A stretch of 64,000 nt of DNA from Dermatophagoides farinae (Eukaryota; Arthropoda; Arachnida; Sarcoptiformes; Pyroglyphidae), in assembly GCF_024713945.1 (NCBI RefSeq), contig NC_134682.1, positions 124,001-188,000 on the forward strand. Direction: 5' to 3'. A model generated the notes under the pieces. That model was not told the DNA's origin. It did no database searches and saw only the letters and a list, made by a program, of their open reading frames with translations. The translations under genes were made by a program, and so were the position numbers. Shown here piece after piece: positions 12,901-23,749 of this stretch (position 1 is the stretch's first letter; every line of letters starts with the position of its first letter).

Positions 12901-15900
12901 CATTTTTACCTTATCAGCAAATTAACAATCTCTGTTGTGTGATAATATGCGGCCAAAACCAAAGAACGATACAGGATATTCATTGTGTGTGTGTTTGTGT
13001 TTTAATTTATTTTTCATATTTAAGCTTATATGTCATCCAGAAATTTTAAACCGTATATTTTTCGATAATTACAAACGCAATATATATGGGACCAAATTGA
13101 TACAACTAACAGTACAACATGTAATGTACAACGTGTGTCTGTGTGTATGCTCACTCAGATGTAATGTAATCCATTGAGAACCAACCAGGAGTCTCGACCA
13201 TCAATCAGATTAGACTATGGAATTTTTTTCGGTTCGCCGATAGATAGATAATGTGAGAATCTTTGCCAGACGTCCATCATGTCATTTGTGTTGCAACGAG
13301 AAATCTAATTTCGTAACGTAGATTGGAAATTCTTTCTTTCTTTCATTTTATTTCAATTGTAATTCTAATTCTAATTCTCATTTTCAATTTGTTCTCCTTT
13401 TTTTCCACATCCATAATAGTTTGATTCGATAAAATTGAATCCACAAAGCATATCAAGCTGTATAGCCAAAGGCAAATCCGAGGTAAGTGTCCACCATGTA
13501 ATGTTTTCTTTCTGTTTCGCTCAAAAATCATCACATTACATTATACATCAAATTTTCATTCATCATCATCCGTCGTCGTCGTTGTCGTTGATTTCAATTA
13601 AAAATCCGAATGAATTTTCCACCATCATCATCATCATCAACTAAATCGTGGCATCATTTGGGTTAATTTCTCTTCCACATGCAGTTGATGAGGATCATTG
13701 AGTGAAAATGAAAATTACCGACGCTGATGATGATGATGATGATGATGATGTTCATCATTATCATCATCATCATCATCAAATCGACATTAAAATAAATAAA
13801 ATTAGTTCCACCAAGAGAGAAAGTTGATGCCAAATTTTCATATGGCCTCTAACCATTTTATTCTTCTCGGTTTTTTCAAACATTCCACCGTTAATGGTAA
13901 AAACATATTGAACAAGGGGAAAGAAAACGAAAACCGGAAAAACGAACAAAAAGCATACCATAAAGACATTGTCAGAAGAAGATAATTTACATTTGAATTC
14001 GAATGGCACATTCATTCATGTCTTATGTTCGATTGGAAAGAAAATTTTCTTCACCCGGAAAAGAAATTGGATTGCTGCTTTAGCTCACAACTGAAAACGA
14101 AATTTTTTTTTGATTTTCAATCAATTCGTATGTGTGTGTGTGTGTTTGATTTGTTGATTTTTTTCCATTTTCGTTTTGTTTGTATGCTCTGGCATAGCCG
14201 TTCAATTGATTCATTCATTTATTATCATCATCATCACTGTATTACACTTGAATTGGCCCGAAGAAAAAACGAAAAAGAATCGTAAAAGGCGTCAAAATCG
14301 ATTCCAATGTGTAGGCGCCAATTGTCTTTGATGATGATTGTTCCTTTTATCCTTCTTCATCTTCTTTTCTATTTTTTTTCATTCAGTTCTATCAGCGAAT
14401 TTTCTTCACATACACAAACAGGGAAAGAAATGATAATAAACTGCCAAACGAAAACGATGACGACTGTTAAGTAAGAAAAATTAAGTCCCATTCTTTGGTT
14501 TTTTTGGGGAGAAAAGATTTTATACCAAAGAAAAAAGCACACACACATCGCTTGTGTCTGTTGGGGCGATTAATCGAAAATATAATAAACCACGTTTGAT
14601 TGCTGCTGAATGCGCGCTTCCAGATTGTCAGAGTCGTCATCAGTGAATCTTTGCCCTTCGACCAGTATCATAATAGGCAATCGAATGGAAACGAAAAGGA
14701 AAAAAATTCTCGTCAAGATAACACACTGCAATCCTGGAGCCTTTCGGTTATTTCTTACCGAATGTGCGATCTTTGATTTGGCTGTGTTGTTGGAACAATA
14801 ACAATGTTTTTCATTTTTTGTTTCCTTTTTCTCCATGAAAATGGTTGTGAAGAAAGTGGTTTTTGCATCGGTCGGCCAAGCCAGCTTGGATATTGATTTT
14901 GACAATTTCAATTTTCGTTTTCTGTTTCTATTGTGTGTGATACACTCGTCGTCGTTTTCAATATTTTTCATTCACTCACTTAGATATTCGAACATCATGG
15001 GTATTTGAACTTCAATTTTTTGGCGATAATAAGACTTTTGGGTTCCAAATAAAATGAAATTTTTTTTATTAATTTTAAAACCAAAAAAAGAAACTAAACT
15101 TTAATCGATGAAAATAGAAATAAAATTCTCGGATGGATTCTGCAATCTATTGATTCTGAGCCCGTCGGCGATGGCGGGCTTTCCACCCATTAATCCGTCG
15201 ATGATGATGTTGAGCGCATTTTCAAGATCATTTTCTTCAGAATTTAAAAAAGGACACAAAATACTGACTTTATTTATTTTTATTTTTATTTTTTTTCACC
15301 ATCATCATCATTGCCATGCTTTAGCTTTATGATTGCCGTAATCATATCCGTGTCATACAACCGATTGGTACGAATCATGATCGTTTCTATGTATGTGGCA
15401 CGAATGCACACAATCCCAAAGATTGGATCATTAACGTAAGTCTTTTTTGTTCATTCGTTGAAGAAAAGAAAAAAGTTTCAATGTTTGTTTACGATGAACG
15501 AAAACCCATTTGGTTCGTTCGTTATTCGTTGACAAATCAATTTTCTTTTTTTTCTTTTTCTTTAAACTGGTAAAAAAACGATTTAAAAATATTCCCAACC
15601 GTCCCATTGATCGATTCTTTTATTTTTTTCATTTTTTCTTTGTTGAAATCTCAATATTTCTTCAATTTTCGCAAAATCGATTCTTTTAAAATTCTTCATC
15701 ATCGCTCCATAAATGATACAGTCCAATTTGACCGTATCGAACGAACCATTACCTGGCATCGGTAGCGGTATCGCTAAATGTCCATTCGATCCGGAAGATA
15801 ATTCCACTGCTATTTGGGTTGGTAAGTAGTTTTTTTTCGATTTCATTTGCTTTTTTCGGAATCATCATTTTTCCACTCTCTCTCACTCAATATATTATCA

Positions 15901-18900
15901 TTTTTTTTGTAGAGAATGGCAATCCTGGTGATCTAGCCGGCCTTTACAGTGGTTCAGTGGCCGAATTTACCAAAGCTGACACTGTCATTTTTCGTACCGA
16001 TCTTTATAATACAACATCTATGCAACGAATGTATCCATTCAAGCGAACTATCAAATATGATTCCAAATGGCTTGACAGTATGTATCTTTATTCTCCATGT
16101 TTGTTTGTTTGTTTGTTGATATTTCTATTCATTTAATATAAATTATCATCACAATATCTATTGATTGAGCTCAATTCCATTTTTCCAATCACTAATATAT
16201 AACCATTGTGATTATTGATCATATTTTTTTCTTCTATTTCTTCCTCACAGAACCCAATTTCGTTGGATCATTCGATATTGGTGACTATGTTTATTTTTTC
16301 TTTCGTGAAAGCGCCGTTGAATATATCAACTGTGGAAAGGCAATCTATTCACGAGTAGCTCGGGTTTGTAAGGTATGGTTATCACTTATCAATCATCTGA
16401 ATCAAATTGCTGACTTTATCATTCTTTTTTCCACACTCATCGAATAAATAGCGAGATACTGGTGGCAAAAATATACTCAACAAGAATTGGGCATCATTTC
16501 TGAAGGCCAGACTTAATTGTTCGATTCCGGGTGAATTTCCATTCTATTTCAATGAAATCCGTAAGTATCGTTTTTTTTTCTCAGACAAAAATCTCAATTT
16601 TTAGCCACCATTAAGATGTCACAAGACAGAAACAAATCTGATTGTGTGTTTATCAGTGATAAGACACCTGACGATGCTTTTAACAAACGAAAAAATAACA
16701 TCGCCATAGCATTGCCAAAGATTCGATTCATTTCAACTGCAGATGCCCAATAATTTATATCTTCGCAACATTGGAATTTTTTTTGAGCCAATAAATTAAA
16801 CCATCAGACACACACAAACTCGAAAGAAATAGTATTTTGTTTTCTTTTTTTAAAAAGAAAATTTAATGTCACCTCAAAAGTATTAGAGTAAAGAGCTCTG
16901 TTATCAGTGAAAAGAAAGAAGAATTATATTAATTTGTTCGGCATTTATCTTGATTTCAAATGTCATCATCATTTGATAATTGACTATTAATATTGCCCAT
17001 CTTTTCTCTCTCTCTTTCTCTCTCTTATACAGAAAGCGTTTATAAATATCCGGGTGATGATCGAAAATTTTACGCCGTATTTAGTACATCGACAAACGGC
17101 CTAATGGGTTCGGCCATTTGTACATTTAGTTTGAACAAAATTGAAGAAGTTTTCTATGGAAAATTCAAAGAACAATCAACATCATCATCTGCATGGCTAC
17201 CGGTTTTATCCAGTAAAGTGCCCGAACCAAGACCCGGAACATGTGTTAATGATACTCAAGTATTACCCGATTCTGTGCTTAATTTTATTCGTGGTCATCC
17301 ATTGATGGATTCTGCCGTCGAACATGATAATGGAAAACCCATTTTCTACAAAAGAGATGTCATCTTTACACGAATCGTTGTCGATCGGTTAGAAGTGGAT
17401 GGCATACAGTACACAGCCTATTTTGCTGCCACCAATAATGGTCTCGTTTATAAGATCATCGAATGGTATGATCAGTCTGGCCAGGTTCATTCGAATCTGG
17501 TCGATGTGATTGAAGCGACCGTTGGTGAACCAATACGAGCCATTGAAATATCTGCTCGACATAAATCGCTTTATATTGCATCGGATTCAGTGGTCCGGCA
17601 AATCGATTTGTTTATGTGCAAAGGTCGTTATGAAAGCTGTACCAGGTGCATTCAAGATCCTTATTGTGGCTGGGATCGTGATCAAAATGAATGTAAACCA
17701 TATACCATTGGGTTAGTATCACTACTCATTTATTCTCGTTTCGATCCCTTTTCCATTTTACTCATTCATATTCAATTCAATGAATATGAATATATATTGG
17801 TTACGCCTATCCAATACATTCGATTGATTTGAGCTTGCATCCTGTCTATCTATCGTGCCAATTTATTATAATACATTCCGATGGCATAGAAATGAATTGA
17901 TGGTAAATAGCATAGCTTTGAACGAACAAAAAAAAATAACGATAACGATAACAAATGGCTGCAATTATTGTTATGATTGAATCGTTTGTTTTTTTCTCTT
18001 TCTCGGTTATTGGTTCTATGGTTCGACACCATCTATCTATCCTTGTGGAATAGGAATATTTTTTTTCTTTCTAAACAGAAATAGAAATTCTTCGGTTCAC
18101 TTTCCTTTTTTGCATTGTAATCGATCCTGATTTGGCACATGAAACAAATTATCTATCCCCACAAAAAAAAATACGACCGATGGATTGAAGTGTCGAGATT
18201 AGTTTTCTTGTTCCCCCCATTTATTTCGATCTGTGAATAGTGTAGTTGGGCGCCATACCATTATTTATTATTATCATCATCATCATATTATTGGTGAACA
18301 TGATTGTTACTTTGATTCTTATTCTTATTATTCTTTTTTGTTTGTTCTCTCATTTTTATTATTATTGCCAATCAACCAAACAACGAATGAATGAATGAAT
18401 GAATGAATGACGATTACACAGATTGATGCAAGACATAATGAATGTTACGGCTGGGATTTGTGATAGCACTATTGAGCATAAAATAATGAAAGTCAATTGG
18501 GGACAAAGTATTCATCTGCCATGTCAGATACATAGTCCGGACGTTTCGACTGTCATACAAACACAAGGTCCATTGAAATGGTACTATTTTCGTAGTGATA
18601 AATCAAGCGGTTTTGAAGTGTATCCCAAACGTGATAAATATGTTCACACTTCGGATCATGGCCTCGTTATATTGGGCGTTACTGATCGTGAAACAGGCCG
18701 TTATGATTGTCGCCTTGGATCGAATACATTGTTCAGCTATACGATCAATGTGGATGCAAGTAAGTTGTTGATTATTATGATTATCACCAAACATTTCTAA
18801 CATTTATCTTTTCTTCACCTCTATCAATCAAACAGAAACTTGTTCAGCGCCAAATGAATCGGAATTTCGTAAAATATATTCAGACTGGTGTCATGAATTT

Positions 18901-18981
18901 GAAAAATATAAAAGTGCAATGAAAAATTGGCAAATTAAACAATCGGTTCGTATTTTACTTCATTTGAATTGTTCCATGTGA
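1824..18981 (+). CDS. Sema2a: Semaphorin-2-like secreted guidance protein (5' partial)
   Basis: Secreted axon-guidance ligand of the invertebrate semaphorin-2 class, which signals through plexin B. Ten exons join in phase: 1824-1875, 13420-13482, 15325-15435, 15722-15821, 15913-16077, 16251-16372, 16452-16560, 17033-17711, 18422-18759 and 18836-18981, giving about 628 residues. The first exon starts mid-codon, so the signal peptide and the start of the sema domain lie upstream of the window. Sema-domain landmarks are [63 protein letters not shown] and [16 protein letters not shown] module follows near 17615-17700 ([16 protein letters not shown]), then one Ig-like domain (about 18490-18750; Cys in HLPC and YDC). 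No membrane helix is visible, which fits a secreted class-2 protein. The last exon retains [12 protein letters not shown] but then reads through a weak GTTCGT site to TGA, so the true C-terminus is uncertain. Family assignment is strong. Confidence 0.93.
9394..9583. repeat. (GA)n-rich microsatellite block
   Basis: About 190 bases of nearly pure GA dinucleotides, with occasional GC, GGA and ATA interruptions, directly after a short GT run. The frames open across it on both strands encode only Arg-Glu or Ser-Leu repeats and are not genes. A polypurine/polypyrimidine strand of this length can adopt triplex structure. It lies in the giant Sema2 intron. Confidence 0.95.
9938..9966. repeat. (ATC)n trinucleotide run
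   Basis: About ten uninterrupted ATC units. This is one of the longest pure examples of the ATC/GAT triplet that recurs throughout the non-coding DNA of the window. Confidence 0.9.
10304..10366. repeat. 17-bp perfect inverted repeat with 29-base spacer
   Basis: The left arm 10304-10320 reads TTTCTCTCTGTTCTTTT. The right arm 10350-10366 is its exact reverse complement. The spacer is poly-T rich. It would form a stable hairpin in the transcribed Sema2 intron. No transposon-like gene or target duplication was seen. Confidence 0.85.
13725..13778. repeat. Head-to-head (TGA)n / (TCA)n hairpin
   Basis: A run of TGA units (13725-13750) is followed after two bases by a run of TCA/ATC units (13753-13778) that can pair with it with about one mismatch. 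It lies in the Sema2 intron between 13482 and 15325 and probably arose by triplet slippage and inversion. Confidence 0.8.
14570..15262 (-). other. Two short antisense coding-like fragments in a Sema2 intron
   Basis: Read on minus, 15262-15101 encodes a peptide containing [20 protein letters not shown] and ending in IFID before TAA. Its composition is protein-like and lacks the local triplet repeats. A second open stretch, 14971-14570, ends [20 protein letters not shown] then IFD before TAA. Both end in a similar D-N-L-E ... IF(I)D pattern, so they could be two related C-terminal fragments. A poly-A-like AATAAA lies just below the first stop. I do not recognise the family. Sema2 exon 15325-15435 leaves no room for a large upstream exon, so these may be remnants or chance. 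Confidence 0.25.
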
Positions 18982-20479
18982 CTAATTATCAATTATCAAT
19001 TATCAATGTTTATGAAATAGAAATGCCTTGTAAAACAACAACAAAATCATTTGAAAAAATAATCAATGCTCAATTCTGGTCAAACTCTTCTTCCCTTTTT
19101 GTTCAATCATCAACGATGATCAATTATTGAAGCAGCATCTATGTATAATCTGCCTGTGATAATCTGATCACAAACAATTTGTCATCAATTTGTTGTTTGT
19201 GATCCAATCTTTTTTTTCACCAATCAATCAATCAATTCAATGTACAATATAGCCTTGATTCCAACATCACATCCACTGTGTACAATCATAGAACACAACA
19301 TGTCCACTCACACACATTTAGAAAAAAATGTTGAATATTTTTTTTCTCATTCGAAAATTGTTTGTCACTTTTGTCAACTTTTGTTCGTCATCGATCATCA
19401 TAACTAAATAAATAAATTGTTATTTTGTTTGTTTATATCATCATCACTTAATTGATCTTTTTAATTATTAATTGCTCTTGTGATAATTTGAGATCATAGA
19501 GATGGCAGAATTCTGTGATTGATTGATCAATTGATCAATTGATTTGGATTTTGGGACAATTTTTTTTTTGTAAATATAAATCAAATAAATCAAATTATCA
19601 CAATTATAATTGTAAAAATTTCACGCGTACTTATTCTATGTATTTCTCTCTCACCTGTACTTGTAATTGATATATGATTGTATTTGTCTTGTTTTTTTTT
19701 GTATCTGCTGTTCCATCCATCCACTCATTTGATGAATGTAAAAATCTAAAAATTTTTTCTCTGTACAAAAATGATAATGAAGAAACGAATAAAGTTTTTT
19801 TTTACAAAATAGACATTTAAGATATGTTGATGATCACGATCATCACCATGGTATTTGTGGTCGTCTGCATGAGACAAGAAAAACAAAAAAAAAACAAGTT
19901 TGAATTTTACCGATATTCTTATCTTTTTTTCATACACTGAATTTCGATTTTCTTTCCAGGTTTCAATGGGGCTGAAATTTTTAAAATGCCTTTTTCAAAT
20001 ATTCTCAACTAAAAAACAATTATTCTTTCCGACAATGGATTCAAAAACTTGGGTTTCGTTTTCGGCAAAAATTTCGATTAGATATTGCATGCCAGATAAT
20101 GTCAAACATTAAAAAAATCGAAAATTTCTTCGAAAAAAGTCATATGAATATCGATTTTAATTTTCATCTGTTCTACTGAACCAAGAAACCGTAATTTCAA
20201 TAATTTATTTTTGTTTTTTTGAAAAAAAATTCAAAATTCAAGTTTTGGAAACCAAGGTATCCCAGTCGACAATAACAACAACAAAAGAAACAGAAAAAGT
20301 ACGTTGGAAAGTAAAAAACTTAATTTCAATTTTTTTCTCGGTTCAGAAATTCTGGAACGATATATGTGCACTGCGAATAGTTTTCGCTAAACGCTGTCGC
20401 TGGTGGTGGTTGTGTTCCGATCAAAATTGTTGTTGGTTAACATTGTGTTTCATACATCTGAATCATATCTTTGTTAATC
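18982..20479. other. Sema2 3' UTR and intergenic DNA
   Basis: This holds the presumed Sema2 3' UTR with AATAAA-like hexamers near 19408 and 19784, and upstream sequence of the receptor gene. A pyrimidine tract with AG at about 19961 precedes a 50-codon open stretch ending at 20112. It could be an alternative Sema2 terminal exon, but it has no recognisable semaphorin similarity. Confidence 0.5.
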
Positions 20480-22078
20480 ATGGATCAAATGAAAGGTTTC
20501 AATTCGCAAATGCTGAATCGAGATGCATTCACCATACCGAAATTGGCATATGAATCCTATTTTAAAATATTCGGGTAATTTCCATTCATCACCATTATGA
20601 AACAATTGATTGGACCATAATCTGTGTTTCTTTCTCGAATTTTCTAGCCTAATATCATCTGGCCTAGACTTCGGCCAGCGTTATGGCCCAGTTAAACAGG
20701 ATAAAACATCGTCAAATCTAAAACGTTTCTATTGTCAATTCGTTTGTTTATTGTTATGGTTCTTTGCCATTCGTAGTTTTGTACTAATGTTCATCGGTGA
20801 TCGTGAAATTCAATTGATGATGGGCGATTTGACTGGATTTTGGAATGATTACCGAATGTATTATCTGATGCCTACATTCTATTATTCATTACAGACGGCC
20901 ATCATAGCGACAATTTTCTTGCGAAACGAAAGCGAGGTATTCAATTGATAGCTTGATATGATGTAAATTGATTGATTATTGATGAAAATATTTCAACTTT
21001 CAATAGTTGGCCTGGCTAGTTCCATTCATATCGGTGAAACAGATGCAAACAAATTCGATACGTACAGCCAAGTACGATACGAACAATCATGAACGGCGAA
21101 CTCAGATAACGATCATAATGAACAATCTGATTGTATTGATTGCTACCGGTATGGTTGCCATGCTTTATTTGCTTACAGCCTATGAGAATATGGATGATAC
21201 AACTTTCAAAATGTTCTTGCCATGGATTGGCATACAAGCTGTTTGGATATTCTTCATGACTGGAATCAATATGTTTACAATGACCTATTTCAATCTGGTC
21301 TGTTTAATTCTATCCAATCGTTTCAAACAGGTGTGCAAAGATATTGAAGCATTGGCTGAATCCGACCCTGGACCATTGGGCAGTAAGAACAATGCATTGT
21401 CAACGTTGTACTATGAACATAATGAAATATGCGAATTGGTCGATGAATCGAATAGCTTTTGGCAATCATTCATATTTTTCAACTATCTATGCCATATTCC
21501 TTGCAATTGTTATGCATTGTATAATCTATTCTTTGCTGAATTCGATGATCTATTGGCCATTGTTACATGGACCGTATTCCTCCACACTATACTATTCTTG
21601 GCATTCATCTCATTATCGGCTGCCGATGTATCGGCAGAAGCTCATAGTCCATATACAGCGTTGCATACATTGTCATTGCTTCAATTACCAATCGATCTTG
21701 AAGTTAACGTAAGATTTTTTTTCCAAATACTTTTCAAACATTTTACAATGTATTTTATAGATGTCAACATTTTTGCATCGTGTTCGTGGTCCTACCATTG
21801 GTTTCTCTTGTTTGGATCTGTTTGTCATAACCAATGCTAGTATTTCAAATGTAAGTTGTTATGTAATTCATATGTGGAGATGAACAAAATTAATAACAAT
21901 TTCATTTCATCCTGAACAAATGTTTAAACAGACAATCGCTGCTGTTGCTTCATACTTTTTGATTGTTGCCGATTTCAGCCGATCAACTGCAGCGGCAAAT
22001 GCTGCAGAAAAACGTGAAGAAGCGGCCAAAGCAGCATTGAATTTGACTACAACAGTTGCACCCCCGGTCACACAATAA
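20480..22078 (+). CDS. Gustatory-receptor-like seven-helix protein
   Basis: Probable chemosensory ligand-gated channel of the arthropod gustatory receptor (7tm_7) family, in the plasma membrane of sensory neurons. Five exons join in phase: 20480-20574, 20648-20936, 21007-21708, 21761-21850 and 21932-22078, giving 440 residues, a usual length for the family. Seven hydrophobic segments lie roughly at residues 60-84, 103-122, 168-188, 200-232, 286-310, 314-337 and 370-400. The last two small exons encode the end of the protein, where family members carry a TY...QF signature. Here the equivalent may be SYFLIVADF at the last helix, so the hallmark Gln is replaced. A short Ala/Lys-rich tail and TTTVAPPVTQ finish the protein. 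The start is the first ATG before a conventional donor. Ligand class cannot be told. Mites lack insect odorant receptors, which supports a gustatory-type call over an odorant one. Confidence 0.75.
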
Positions 22079-22710
22079 TTTGGAAAACGAAAACAAAATT
22101 CCAAATTCAAAACCGGTTCACTGGATAACAATTATTGATATAACAAGCTTATTATTATCATCACAAATCACAAATATTAATTACAACACACTAAGTAGTA
22201 CTAGTAGTAGTACACAATTAGATTGCACCATATAAACAAAGCAAACGATAAAAAATGTCAAATCAAAACAAACCAAGCAAAAAAATTAATCACAATTTCG
22301 ATTATTATTACCAATTATCAGTATCAATATCGATCGAAGGAGTATTGGAAATCATTTATACTTTTGATAAGATAAAAATGATTCTTGAATTGTTGTGACA
22401 TTGCTCTATAAATCGAAAAGAATGAAAGAAGGAATTTATTTATTTATTTATTTATCCATGCGTATGACCGACAAAAAATATATACTTATTCAATTAAAGT
22501 GTCCGATTTCTGTGTGTCTGAATTTTTTTTTGTTTTTGTTTTCATCCAACAATTATCGATTCAATCAAGCGCTAACGAATATATTGAATCATGATTTGCA
22601 AACAATTCAAAATTGGCGATATCATTTATGAATGCGCCACCAAGCGACAGCTGACTGCATCTATGCATGCTTGATTCTTTTTCGGTGATCATAAACAAAA
22701 TTTGCAAAAA
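22079..22710. other. Intergenic, receptor 3' UTR and mRpL24 upstream region
   Basis: AT-rich with short repeats (TAG triplets near 22190-22210, TTTA repeats near 22436-22455). I see no further coding exon. The mRpL24 promoter should be in the last few hundred bases, but no TATA-like motif was identified. Confidence 0.5.
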
Positions 22711-23466
22711 ATGAAATTATTTGTGACATTATTGGCACGTTTACCTCGGCCATATCATTATTCGAATTATCCCGAACGATTCATACGTAAACAAACGGAA
22801 TTTATCGAATGGAAAACACCACCATATCCAAATTATCAACCAAGAATAGTTCGATATCGAAAGAATGCCTACTATGATATTAATCGTCCATGGACAACAG
22901 AATTTCAGGATCAAAATGCACCGAATATTAAGCATCCAAAAATATATGTCGAACCATTCAAACAATTTCCAATATTTCTCGGTGATATTGTACAGGTGAT
23001 GCGTGGAAAAGATCGTGGTAGAAAAGGAACGGTCAACTATGTAGTAGAGGAACGAAATTGGGTATGTGTTCGTGGCCTAAATCGCAAATATCGTCTCATG
23101 CAACGTGATCCATCGTTTCCAGGTGTATTGAATACGACAGAAGAACCGTTACTAGTGCCTCGTGATGTATCGTTAGTCGACCCGGAAGATAATCAGCCTA
23201 CCACCATTGAATGGCGTTATGATGAAGATGGTAATCAGGTACGTGTTAGTGTACGTACCGGTCGTGTTATACCAATACCACGTAAAGCGTATGAAACACG
23301 TGATTATACCGTTCCTGAAGCTTATAAAGATCAACCAAAAGATACGGCATCAGATGAAGTGGTTAAAGCAACTTTCAAACCAAAATTGAAAACATTTGAA
23401 ATGGATATCATGGAAGATCATGGTATCCAAGAACATCGTATTCCATATCCAATGTATTGGTATTGA
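22711..23466 (+). CDS. mRpL24: Mitochondrial ribosomal protein uL24m
   Basis: Component of the large subunit of the mitochondrial ribosome, homologous to bacterial L24, which binds 23S-type rRNA early in assembly. A single uninterrupted exon encodes 251 residues. A basic N-terminus (MKLFVTLLARLPRPYHY) looks like a mitochondrial targeting signal. The KOW motif starts at about residue 91 (GDIVQVMRGKDRGRKGTVNY) and is followed by NWVCVRGLNRKYR, typical of the mitochondrial form. The C-terminal extension with EHRIPYPMYWY is characteristic of animal MRPL24. I chose the ATG at 22711. A TTG nine bases upstream is in frame but unlikely. Poly-A signals follow at 23520-23532. The lack of introns contrasts with its neighbours. 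Confidence 0.93.
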   Translation: MKLFVTLLARLPRPYHYSNYPERFIRKQTEFIEWKTPPYPNYQPRIVRYRKNAYYDINRPWTTEFQDQNAPNIKHPKIYVEPFKQFPIFLGDIVQVMRGKDRGRKGTVNYVVEERNWVCVRGLNRKYRLMQRDPSFPGVLNTTEEPLLVPRDVSLVDPEDNQPTTIEWRYDEDGNQVRVSVRTGRVIPIPRKAYETRDYTVPEAYKDQPKDTASDEVVKATFKPKLKTFEMDIMEDHGIQEHRIPYPMYWY

Positions 23467-23519
23467 TGAAATTATATTCAATCTTGTATTTAGAGTATCC
23501 ATGATTCATTTTTGTACGT

Positions 23520-23532
23520 AATAAAAAATAAA
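23520..23532 (+). promoter_or_regulatory. Poly-A signals of mRpL24
   Basis: Two AATAAA hexamers (23520-23525 and 23527-23532) lie 54-66 bases past the mRpL24 stop codon, the expected place for 3' end formation. Confidence 0.7.
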
Positions 23533-23749
23533 GAACTGGTCATATAGAATTCAATCATCATTTTTTAATAAAATTTAAAATGAAAAAAGTTGTCACTATT
23601 TAAACATCGAGGACGAAATAGACACGTGAGCCAATTTTTTTGTCAACAATTATAAACATTCACATCATTGATTGATTTTTGATTTAATCGCGATGTAATG
23701 TGTCAAATGGAAAGCCAAATTATTCATCGTTAAAATCGTATGCAACGAG

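Larger units (their letters stand above)
1876..13419 (+). other. Giant Sema2 intron (about 11.5 kb)
   Basis: GTAAGT at 1876 and the AG before 13420 join in phase 0, linking sema segments that are adjacent in other semaphorin-2 proteins (NRTHCE then FDSIKLN). Every reading frame seen inside is built from simple repeats (GA, ATC, GT, poly-T) and none resembles a known protein. Notable content is the (GA)n block at 9394-9583, an (ATC)n run near 9938-9966 and a perfect inverted repeat at 10304-10366. Every other intron measured in the window is under 2 kb, so this one is an outlier. Confidence 0.8.

Noticed and set aside
15108-15332. 74-codon + frame opposite the antisense fragment
   Set aside because: The minus-strand reading looks more protein-like, and the + reading runs into T-rich repeat and the Sema2 acceptor.
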